Positions 1-5,088 of a DNA stretch of 5,088 bases are shown piece after piece. Numbering within the stretch: the first letter of the stretch is position 1; each line of letters starts with the position of its first letter. Source of the stretch: Desulfovibrionaceae bacterium (GTDB lineage: Bacteria > Desulfobacterota > Desulfovibrionia > Desulfovibrionales > Desulfovibrionaceae); NCBI GenBank assembly GCA_009783115.1, contig WRHT01000115.1, positions 1 to 5,088 of the forward strand, given 5' to 3'. The notes beneath the pieces were generated by a model. That model did no database searches, had not been told where the DNA came from, and worked only from the letters and a program-made list of their open reading frames with translations. The position numbers and the translations under genes were made by a program.

Positions 1-182
1 TCCCTGAAGGCCTCCCTCTTTTTAAGCACGGTTATCCAGGCAAGCCCCGCCTGCATGCCTTCCAAGATCAGCATTTCAAACAGCCTGCCGTCGTCATGCA
101 CAGGCCGCCCCCATTCGTGGTCATGATAGTCCAGGTATATGGGGGTATCTCCCGCCCAAGGGCAGCGGATCTTTTCATTCAT
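1..182 (-). CDS. tag: DNA-3-methyladenine glycosylase I (Tag), N-terminal part only
   Basis: The first 60 residues are visible; the 3' part lies off the left edge. Tag excises 3-methyladenine from alkylated DNA and starts base-excision repair in the cytoplasm. The N-terminus closely follows E. coli Tag as I recall it, with a constant offset of three residues: Cys7 (first zinc ligand), Tyr16 and Tyr19, His20 (second zinc ligand), Glu41 (base recognition) and Trp49, in contexts such as DYHDHEWG and [14 protein letters not shown]. The ATG at 182-180 overlaps the tmk stop as ATGA, and a purine-rich GAGAG lies at 195-191, so translational coupling to tmk is likely. A second ATG at 178-176 is in another frame and does not give the Tag sequence. 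The remaining zinc ligands (His and Cys near the C-terminus in E. coli) cannot be checked here. The family call is secure; whether the full gene is intact is unknown. Confidence 0.93.
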   Translation of the reverse strand, partial: MNEKIRCPWAGDTPIYLDYHDHEWGRPVHDDGRLFEMLILEGMQAGLAWITVLKKREAFR

Positions 183-823
183 AGCGCCATCTCTCGTGAA
201 AAATGCTTGCAGGCCCGGCTGAAAAGCTCTTCCGGGCCGCCGGAGGCGTCCAGCACTTTCACCCGCCCCGGCTCTTCCCCGGCTATGGACAGGTAGCCGG
301 CGCGCACCCGGCTGTGAAAGGCCAGGGATTCCGCCTCAAAGCGCCCTTCCTTGCGTTCCAGGCCCTGCTCCAGGTTGCGCCTCCTGGCCCTGGACAGGCC
401 CATCTCCGGGGGAAGATCCAGCACCAGGGTCTGATCCGGCGCAAGGCCGCCGGTGGCCGCGTGGTTCAAGCGCCGGAGCAGATCCAAATCCAGGCCCCGG
501 CCATATCCCTGGTAGGCCAGGGTGGAATCCGTAAAGCGATCGCAGAGCACCAGCTCCCCCCGCTCCAGGGCCGGGCCAATCACCCGGCGCGCATGCTCGG
601 CCCGATCAGCCAAGTAGAGAAAAAGCTCGGCCTCCATGCAGACCTTTTCCCGGTCGGCATCCAGGAGCAAGGGGCGCAGTTCCCGGCCCAGTGCGCTTCC
701 CCCCGGCTCGCAGGTGAGCAGCACGGAGTGCCCGCGTCCGGCCAGCCAGCCGGCCATTTTTTGCAGCAGGGTGCTCTTGCCGGAGCCTTCTATTCCCTCA
801 AGGGTAATGAATTTAGCAGGCAT
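179..823 (-). CDS. tmk: Thymidylate kinase (dTMP kinase)
   Basis: This 214-residue protein phosphorylates dTMP to dTDP with ATP, an essential cytoplasmic step of dTTP synthesis. Visible motifs in order: the P-loop GIEGSGKST (residues 10-18), EPGG (39-42), the DRF motif (95-97) followed by AYQGYGRG (103-110), and a basic LID segment around 146-166. A Gly in the P-loop where the eukaryotic type has Arg, plus an arginine-rich LID, matches the E. coli-type (class II) enzyme. The length is normal for the family (about 205-215). The start at 823 is fixed because an in-frame TAA lies two codons upstream and the P-loop begins only ten residues in. No Shine-Dalgarno sequence is seen; the 20 bases before the ATG are almost all A and T. 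The gene lies 75 bases after the yhaM-like gene and overlaps tag by ATGA. It is probably co-transcribed with mutL and yhaM but may also have its own promoter. Confidence 0.96.
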   Translation of the reverse strand: MPAKFITLEGIEGSGKSTLLQKMAGWLAGRGHSVLLTCEPGGSALGRELRPLLLDADREKVCMEAELFLYLADRAEHARRVIGPALERGELVLCDRFTDSTLAYQGYGRGLDLDLLRRLNHAATGGLAPDQTLVLDLPPEMGLSRARRRNLEQGLERKEGRFEAESLAFHSRVRAGYLSIAGEEPGRVKVLDASGGPEELFSRACKHFSREMAL

Positions 824-898
824 AAATTAGTATTTTTTGGTGTTCAAAATTGTTTGCTGTGACACAGCCTTTTATTTTGTTAGTGGCCGCAAAGGCGA
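824..898 (-). other. AT-rich intergenic leader of tmk
   Basis: This 75-base spacer between the yhaM-like stop and the tmk start is strikingly AT-rich against GC-rich flanks. Read on the minus strand it contains a 13-base palindrome followed by A-rich sequence up to the tmk ATG. I see no convincing -35/-10 pair. TACTAA (minus strand) lies just 3 bases before the ATG, too close to serve an ordinary leader. I see no GC hairpin followed by a T-run in the tmk direction, so transcription from mutL-yhaM could continue into tmk. The likeliest roles are an unstructured ribosome-loading leader, a regulated internal promoter, or both. Confidence 0.4.
856..868. promoter_or_regulatory. 13-base perfect palindrome, possible operator
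   Basis: The plus-strand sequence GCTGTGACACAGC is a perfect inverted repeat of six bases around a single central base. It sits 33 bases upstream of the tmk start in the AT-rich spacer. The one-base centre makes it a poor RNA hairpin (at best 5 bp with a 3-base loop) but suitable for a dimeric DNA-binding regulator. The half-site TGTG recalls CRP/FNR-family sites, but the spacing is much shorter than their usual six-base gap, so I do not name a regulator. It could be chance. Confidence 0.25.
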
Positions 899-1951
899 TC
901 ACTTACCGGCGTCAGGCATCCAGGGTAACGAACATTGGACCTCCCGGCGGGCTGAAGGCTTTTTGTCCACGGACTCCAGCGGCTCCGGGGTGGCTGCCGG
1001 ACGGAACAGGCGGCGCTCCAGGCCGGGAGCGAAGTCGCTCCAGGCGTTCCCGCCCGCGGAGGATCCCTCCAGGGCGTTTTCCACCTGGTTGAGCTTGGCG
1101 TCCAGGTTATCAGCGAAATGCAGGGCCAGGGCCTCGGCGGTGGCCGGGAGGCAGGGAGAGCCGAATTCCAGCGAACCGTGATGGCTGAGGATGAGATGCC
1201 TCAGGTGTTCGGCCAGTTCCGCCTCCAGATCGCTGCGGCGCAAAAAAGGATCCAGCATTTCCAAGCCCAGGGTGATATGCCCGATGAGCCGCCCGGCCGT
1301 GGTGTACTCGATCACCAGGCCGGAACCGAGTTCGCGGATTTTGCCGAGATCGTGGCACAAGGCTCCGGCCAGCAGCGTCTGGCGATCCAGGACCGGATAA
1401 AGTCCGGACATGGACAGCACGGCCCGGCAGACCCCCAAGGTATGCTCCAGAAGCCCCCCGGCACAGGCATGGTGCATATTCTTGGCCGCCGGGGCGAGGC
1501 GCAGTCCGGCGGCGATTTCCTCATCCTTCAAAATTTGCCGGTAAAATTTCTTCCAGGGGGCATGCACCAAGGTCTTACGGCAAAGATCCTCCAGTTCCTC
1601 CAGCATGTCCGGGATAGCCCGCCGGCTGGCCGGGATGAAATCCGCCAGGTTCAGCTCCCGCGTCCGCGCTTCATCCAAAAGGCGCAGGTCCTCCACCACC
1701 ATCTGGCCGCGATCGCGGTACAGTTCCACCCGGCCGCGCACCTGAACCAGAAGTCCGGAGCGCAAATCCTGGAACTGCGCGCTCAAGGGAGGCCAAATTT
1801 TGCCCTCCATGCTCCCGCTGGTGTCCTTAAATTCCAGCCGCCAATACGGGCCGTTGCGCGACTGCCCCTGCCGGGCCGAAGCCAGCAGAAAAACCCCCTC
1901 CACCGCGCCGCCCGGCTCCAAATCGCTGATAAACCGCTTTTTCAGGCTCAT
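899..1951 (-). CDS. yhaM: YhaM-like 3'-5' exonuclease (OB fold plus HD domain)
   Basis: This 350-residue protein has the two-part design of the YhaM family: an N-terminal OB-fold nucleic-acid-binding domain (about residues 14-95, with WRLEFKDTSGSMEGKIW and LVQVRGRVELY strands), then an HD metal-dependent hydrolase domain. HD residues are seen at His170 (GGLLEHT), His200-Asp201 (CHDLGK), His257/258 (LSHHGS) and Asp281 (HFADNLDAK). Family members are manganese- or cobalt-dependent 3'-5' exoribonucleases, with activity on single-stranded DNA also reported. B. subtilis YhaM is about 314 residues; the excess here is a C-terminal tail (about 300-350) with no recognised motif. The ATG overlaps the mutL stop as ATGA (1951-1948), with the purine-rich AAGAGAAAG just upstream inside mutL, so translation is probably coupled. 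The family is clear; whether RNA or DNA is the main substrate is not decided by sequence. The gene symbol denotes family resemblance only. Confidence 0.85.
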   Translation of the reverse strand: MSLKKRFISDLEPGGAVEGVFLLASARQGQSRNGPYWRLEFKDTSGSMEGKIWPPLSAQFQDLRSGLLVQVRGRVELYRDRGQMVVEDLRLLDEARTRELNLADFIPASRRAIPDMLEELEDLCRKTLVHAPWKKFYRQILKDEEIAAGLRLAPAAKNMHHACAGGLLEHTLGVCRAVLSMSGLYPVLDRQTLLAGALCHDLGKIRELGSGLVIEYTTAGRLIGHITLGLEMLDPFLRRSDLEAELAEHLRHLILSHHGSLEFGSPCLPATAEALALHFADNLDAKLNQVENALEGSSAGGNAWSDFAPGLERRLFRPAATPEPLESVDKKPSARREVQCSLPWMPDAGK

Positions 1952-3816
1952 GTCTTTCTCTTGAACATTTTTTCAAGTTCATGGCGGCCCAGGACCAGCG
2001 CCGCCGGCCGGCCGTGCGGACAATAATCGCGATCCTCCGTCTCAAGCCATTGCCGGACCAGGTTCAGGGCCTCGGCCCGGCTCAGGCGCTGCCCGGCCTT
2101 GATCGCCCCCCGGCAGGCCATGAGGGTGAGCAGCGGGGAAAGACCTTCCCCCGCCTCTTTTTTGCCGGCCAGGGCCTCTCGAAGAAATTCCCGGGCCTGG
2201 CCCGCCGTGAGCAGGGAAGGCGCGGCCTTGACCAGCAGCAGATCCGTCCTGGGGCTGGACAAAGAAAAGCCCAGCCCGGCGAGTTCGGCCCAAAGCTCTT
2301 GCAGGCGTTCGGTCTCGGCGCGGTGCAGGGGCAATTCCAGGGGCAGGGCCAGGAGCCGGGCTTCGTTCCGGCCGGCATCCCGCTCCAGGCGCCGGGCCAG
2401 GATGCGCTCATGGACCGCGTGCTGGTCCAGGAGGATGAGCTGTTCCTCCCGCATTAACGCCAGATAGGTTCCGGCAATCTGCCCCAGGTAAGTCAACCCG
2501 GAGACGGACGGTAAAGCGGGGCGGGTTTCCGCCTCCCGCGGCGCGTCCTGGGGCGGTTCCCGCAGATCCGCGGGGGCGACGGAAAAAACCGCCGGCTCCT
2601 CCCGGAGATTTTCGGCAGTCCAAAAATCGTCAGGCACGGATCTTTCCGGGCGCGGGGCGCGCAAGGAGACCGATAGCGGATCTTTATCCGCCTGCCCCCA
2701 GAAACCGGGCGGCCTGGCCGCCCGCTCCCCCGGATCCTCCTCCGGAGCCGGAACAGAATATCCAGGCCCGGCGGACGAAGAGACATGCAGTGGAGGAAAA
2801 TACGCCGGGGCGGCGACAGACTCCCGCCCCAGAGCGCTCTCCATCGCCTGGAGCACCGCCCCGAATACCGCCCGTTCGTCGCGGAAACGCACCTCGCTTT
2901 TGGCCGGATGGACATTCACATCCACTTCTTCGGGGTTGAGTTCCAGAAAAAGCAGGGCCTGCGGATATTCCCTGGAAAGGATGCGCCCCTTGTAAGCCTC
3001 CCGGCAGACCTTCAACAGCAGGCGATCCGCCGCCGGCCGGCCGTTCACATAGAACCACAGGCGATCCGCCCTGGGCTGGGTGGATGAAGGCAGGGAAAGA
3101 AGACCGCTGACCCTGATCCCGTCCTTCTCTCCCTGGAGCGGACGCAGGGCGGCGCAGACCTGGGGCGGCCAGATCCGGGACAGGCGTTCCGGCAGGCTTT
3201 CTTTGGGCGGCAGGCGGCAAAGCTCGCGGCCGCCGGAGGAAAAAGCGAAACCGGCTGGCAGGGCGGCCAAGGCAAGACGCCAGAGAATATCCTGGCAACG
3301 TTTAAGTTCCGTGGCGTTGCTTTTAAGAAACTTCAAACGGGCCGGCACGTTGGCGAAGAGATCCCGCACCTCCACCAGGGTTCCGCCGCGCAGGGCCGCC
3401 GGCCCGCGGGCCAGGATCCGCCCGTGGAGAAGCTCGATGAAGGCGGCCTCCTGCCCGGCGGCAGCGCTGGTCACCCGCAGGCCGGAAACCGAGGCTACGC
3501 TGGAAAGGGCCTCTCCCCGGAAACCATAACTGTTCACCCGGAGAAGCTCGGACAGGGAATGGATTTTGCTGGTGGCGTGGCGGGTCACGGCCAGTTCCAG
3601 CTCTTCTCCGGCGATACCCCGGCCGTTGTCCTGCACGGAGATCAGGGTCTGTCCCCCGTCCTCCATATGAATGAGCAGATCGTCCGCCCCGGCGTCCAGG
3701 CTGTTTTCCAGCAACTCTTTGAGCACGCTGGCCGGGCGCTCCACCACCTCGCCGGCGGCGATCTGATCCCGCAATTCCGGCGGCAGTATTATTATGGGAC
3801 GAGCTATTGCGCGCAT
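1948..3816 (-). CDS. mutL: DNA mismatch repair protein MutL (endonuclease type)
   Basis: This 622-residue MutL couples mismatch recognition by MutS to strand incision. The N-terminal GHKL ATPase has QIAAGEVVERPASV (18-31), the catalytic Glu34 and Mg-binding Asn38 in ELLENSLDAGA, DNGRGI (63-68), ATSK (81-84) and GFRGEAL (98-104), then DLFANVPAR (152-160) and VDVNVHPAKSEVRF (298-311). Residues about 330-438 form a proline- and acid-rich linker. The C-terminal domain keeps the metal-site motifs of MutH-independent MutL: DQHAVHE (464-470), ACR (567-569), CPHGRP (599-604) and FKR (618-620). The last Glu of DQHA(X)2E(X)4E is Arg475. The reading frame is open back to 4008, but conserved sequence begins just after the ATG at 3816; the extra 64 codons are an unconserved shadow of the divergent gene. 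That ATG has only AGGA at 3822-3819, two bases away. It heads the run and overlaps yhaM. Confidence 0.96.
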   Translation of the reverse strand: MRAIARPIIILPPELRDQIAAGEVVERPASVLKELLENSLDAGADDLLIHMEDGGQTLISVQDNGRGIAGEELELAVTRHATSKIHSLSELLRVNSYGFRGEALSSVASVSGLRVTSAAAGQEAAFIELLHGRILARGPAALRGGTLVEVRDLFANVPARLKFLKSNATELKRCQDILWRLALAALPAGFAFSSGGRELCRLPPKESLPERLSRIWPPQVCAALRPLQGEKDGIRVSGLLSLPSSTQPRADRLWFYVNGRPAADRLLLKVCREAYKGRILSREYPQALLFLELNPEEVDVNVHPAKSEVRFRDERAVFGAVLQAMESALGRESVAAPAYFPPLHVSSSAGPGYSVPAPEEDPGERAARPPGFWGQADKDPLSVSLRAPRPERSVPDDFWTAENLREEPAVFSVAPADLREPPQDAPREAETRPALPSVSGLTYLGQIAGTYLALMREEQLILLDQHAVHERILARRLERDAGRNEARLLALPLELPLHRAETERLQELWAELAGLGFSLSSPRTDLLLVKAAPSLLTAGQAREFLREALAGKKEAGEGLSPLLTLMACRGAIKAGQRLSRAEALNLVRQWLETEDRDYCPHGRPAALVLGRHELEKMFKRKT

Positions 3817-3829
3817 AATCCTAACCGAT

Positions 3830-3880
3830 ACTATATAAAAATACTCTCCGCCATTGCCTTCCGCCGGATGAATACTTATA
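3830..3880 (-). promoter_or_regulatory. Possible mutL promoter region, weak
   Basis: On the minus strand two -10-like hexamers face mutL: TATAAG at 3880-3875 and TATAGT at 3835-3830. Neither has a good -35; the best for the first is CTGCCC at a 17-base spacing. TATAGT would give a leader of only about seven bases, so TATAAG with a leader near 50 bases is more plausible. It overlaps the -10 of the divergent plus-strand promoter. The region is AT-rich within GC-rich DNA, which supports a promoter role in general, but the exact element is uncertain. Confidence 0.25.
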
Positions 3881-3882
3881 AT
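3854..3882 (+). promoter_or_regulatory. Sigma70-like promoter for the small plus-strand gene
   Basis: A -35 element TTGCCT (3854-3859, 4 of 6 consensus bases) is followed after exactly 17 bases by a perfect -10 element TATAAT (3877-3882). Transcription would start near 3889, giving a leader of about 60 bases before the ATG at 3950. This is the best promoter match seen in the window, and it lies in the only sizeable divergent intergenic region. It is a sequence match only. Confidence 0.55.
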
Positions 3883-3934
3883 CAGCTCATACCGGGCGGG
3901 CAGAGGCTTCGAAACGCGCTGCCGTGAACACGCC

Positions 3935-3940
3935 GGGGAG
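3935..3940 (+). promoter_or_regulatory. Ribosome binding site of the small Cys-pair protein gene
   Basis: GGGGAG lies nine bases before the ATG at 3950. It supports that start and shows that the gene is set up for its own translation, independent of the divergent mutL. Confidence 0.5.
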
Positions 3941-3949
3941 CTGAGCCAT

Positions 3950-4267
3950 ATGAATAAAATCGAACTGGAGAAGAAGAAAGATTCCCCGCCCCAATCCGGC
4001 GCCGGCAAAACCTATGACCCGGAATTGTTGTACGTGGAATGCAAACTGTGCGGCCGCCCGATTATCTGGGCGCCAGGCCGCACCACCAACCTGCTTTTGC
4101 AGTCCGACATCAATCCCCTGTCCCTCGACGAACACTGCCTCATTCTGTCCGACGGCTGCCGGGAATGCATGCCGGATGCCGACGGTTTCCACATGAGCAT
4201 CGTCCGCCTCTCCCAGATGCCTATCGCCTCGCTGCTGCTCATGCACAGGCCGCCCGGCCACGCCTGA
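3950..4267 (+). CDS. Unrecognised 105-residue protein with two CxxC pairs
   Basis: I do not recognise this family. The protein has a polar, lysine-rich N-terminus (MNKIELEKKK), then a segment with Cys31-x-x-Cys34 (CKLC), His62-Cys63 and Cys70-x-x-Cys73 (CREC). This spacing suits a small zinc-ribbon-like fold or another metal or redox site. There is no signal peptide or membrane helix, so it is probably cytoplasmic. Evidence that it is real: a good promoter and ribosome binding site upstream, and strong G/C preference at third codon positions across the frame. It is transcribed away from mutL and stops 9 bases short of the convergent HD-GYP gene. A minus-strand frame across the same DNA (3887-4261) shows no recognisable motif. 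It may be a lineage-specific zinc protein; nothing visible ties it to DNA repair beyond position. Confidence 0.75.
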   Translation: MNKIELEKKKDSPPQSGAGKTYDPELLYVECKLCGRPIIWAPGRTTNLLLQSDINPLSLDEHCLILSDGCRECMPDADGFHMSIVRLSQMPIASLLLMHRPPGHA

Positions 4268-4276
4268 GCGCCTTCC

Positions 4277-5088
4277 TTAAAAAGAGTTCGTAAACAAAGC
4301 GGTATACAAGGCCGCCCCGAAGCGCTGATCATAACGCGCCGTATCCTTCATCAGTTCTTCCGCGGCCTGGATCAGGGGCTTGGCCTCGGCGTAAACCCTT
4401 TTCTGGATCATCGCGGAAAAGGAATCCGCCACCGCCGCCAGGGAGCCTACCACGGACAGGCGCTGCCCGGAAAGATGCTGCGGATAGCCGGATCCGTCAA
4501 GACGTTCATGGTGTTCCAAACAGGCCGCCTGGGTCTCGCCGGCGGCCGTTTCCATCTTCTGGATAATCTGCATGCCGGTCAGCACATGGGGGGGAATCTT
4601 GTCCCGCTCTTCCTGCTTGAGAGGCTGCTCCTTGTTCAGAATAAAGAGGGGGACCTTGCTCATGCCCGCGTCATGCAGCAGCAGCCCCAGGGCCAGGGCG
4701 TCCAGTTCCTTGCGGGACGGTTCTTCCTTGATGTGCAGAAAGAGCCAGGTCCCCGCCAGCAAGGTGTTGACCGAGTGGCTGACCAGGCTGTATTCAGCCT
4801 GGTGCAGCCGGCGCATAAATGATTTAATTCGATATTTGTCCTGCCACAGGTATTCGGTAAAAACCAGGCAGTCTTCCAGGAGCGGCTGAAAAAGCAGCCT
4901 GACCGGCTGATCCAGAAAAGCGGCCATTTTCAGCCCCAAGGCCCTGACGATAAGCTCCGAGACCTCGCCCTCTTTCAGGTTCTTATCAACCAGCACCAAG
5001 TCAAGCTGCTTGACGATGTGTTGGGAGTACACCGCATAGTCCGCCCGCGAGACAAAAAGGTTGCCCTCCTCGCAGAGCCGCTGGATTT
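4277..5088 (-). CDS. HD-GYP-domain protein (probable c-di-GMP phosphodiesterase family), 5' end missing
   Basis: The frame is open to the right edge, so the N-terminus is outside the window; 269 residues are visible. A GTG at 5032 is a possible internal start, but the 18 codons before it read as ordinary coding sequence, so I treat the gene as partial. Numbering from that GTG, the C-terminal half is an HD-GYP domain: His86, His120-Asp121 (LLLHDAGMSKVP), His149 (PPHVLTG), His174-His175 in EHHERLDGSGYP (173-184) and Asp203 (AVADSFSAM). HD-GYP enzymes hydrolyse cyclic di-GMP, or related cyclic dinucleotides, with a two- or three-metal centre. The metal ligands of a binuclear site are all present. 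The usual Lys of HDIGK is Met124, and the position four residues before His86 is Ser82 rather than the Glu of the three-metal enzymes I recall. The region before the domain (about 1-80) is helical-looking and unassigned. Activity is plausible but not certain. Confidence 0.85.
   Translation of the reverse strand, partial: IQRLCEEGNLFVSRADYAVYSQHIVKQLDLVLVDKNLKEGEVSELIVRALGLKMAAFLDQPVRLLFQPLLEDCLVFTEYLWQDKYRIKSFMRRLHQAEYSLVSHSVNTLLAGTWLFLHIKEEPSRKELDALALGLLLHDAGMSKVPLFILNKEQPLKQEERDKIPPHVLTGMQIIQKMETAAGETQAACLEHHERLDGSGYPQHLSGQRLSVVGSLAAVADSFSAMIQKRVYAEAKPLIQAAEELMKDTARYDQRFGAALYTALFTNSF

Noticed and set aside
203..862. Long plus-strand open frame opposite tmk.
   Set aside because: It is antisense to a secure tmk gene, its translation is rich in Gln, Gly and Pro with no domain, and such frames are common shadows in GC-rich DNA.
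1118..2026. A 302-codon plus-strand open frame opposite the yhaM-like gene.
   Set aside because: It is antisense to a gene with clear OB and HD motifs, and it shows no recognisable domain or ribosome site. Its length reflects GC-rich codon bias.
2684..3298. 204-codon alternative frame within mutL on the same strand.
   Set aside because: It lies wholly inside the conserved MutL reading frame and gives a low-complexity Gly/Pro/Arg-rich product.
3817..4008. 64-codon N-terminal extension of MutL.
   Set aside because: The extension shows no MutL similarity, overlaps the divergent gene and its promoter, and family members start just before the conserved LPPEL segment. The ATG at 3816 is the better start.
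94..4255. A 17-base exact repeat, TCATGCACAGGCCGCCC, at 94-110 and 4239-4255.
   Set aside because: Both copies lie inside unrelated coding sequences (tag on the minus strand, the small protein on the plus strand), with no matching flanks. GC-biased chance similarity is the simplest reading.
3887..4261. Minus-strand open frame across the small plus-strand gene.
   Set aside because: It has no motif, and the plus-strand frame has the promoter, the ribosome site, the coding bias and the paired cysteines.
4247..4262. GGCC-GCCC-GGCC inverted repeat near the convergent gene ends, considered as a terminator.
   Set aside because: The stem is only four base pairs, no T-run follows on either strand, and it lies inside the small gene's coding sequence.

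Overview
The window is a compact, GC-rich stretch of a bacterial chromosome with five protein-coding genes and almost no spare DNA. The gene content and the style of the proteins (a MutL with an endonuclease C-terminus rather than a MutH-dependent one, an E. coli-type thymidylate kinase, and a diverged HD-GYP protein) suggest a Gram-negative bacterium of the Desulfovibrionales type. That placement is an inference from recalled protein style, not from a search. No rRNA, tRNA, CRISPR array, IS element or prophage signal was seen.

Layout: positions 3816 down to 1 on the minus strand hold an apparent four-gene run: mutL (mismatch repair), a YhaM-like OB-fold/HD 3'-5' exonuclease, tmk (dTMP kinase) and tag (3-methyladenine DNA glycosylase I, cut off by the window edge). 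mutL/yhaM and tmk/tag are each joined by a 4-base ATGA stop/start overlap. A 75-base AT-rich spacer (824-898) with a 13-base palindrome splits the run into two coupled pairs. Divergently from mutL, a small plus-strand gene (3950-4267) encodes an unrecognised 105-residue protein with two CxxC pairs. It ends 9 bases from the convergent 3' end of an HD-GYP-domain gene (4277 to beyond 5088, 5' end missing).

The 133-base gap 3817-3949 is the main regulatory region. It carries a good sigma70-like promoter for the small plus-strand gene (TTGCCT, 17-base spacer, TATAAT). Weaker AT-rich -10-like sequences face mutL.

Together the minus-strand genes form a genome-maintenance cluster: mismatch nicking, a possible single-strand exonuclease, dTTP precursor supply and alkylation repair. 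The physical coupling is seen directly; a shared function for MutL and the YhaM-like nuclease is a hypothesis. The HD-GYP protein probably belongs to a separate signalling unit that continues past the right edge. I found no clear evidence of a wholly new system. The best leads are the mutL-yhaM coupling, the MutL active-site motif variant, the HD-GYP accessory-residue changes and the small Cys-pair protein.
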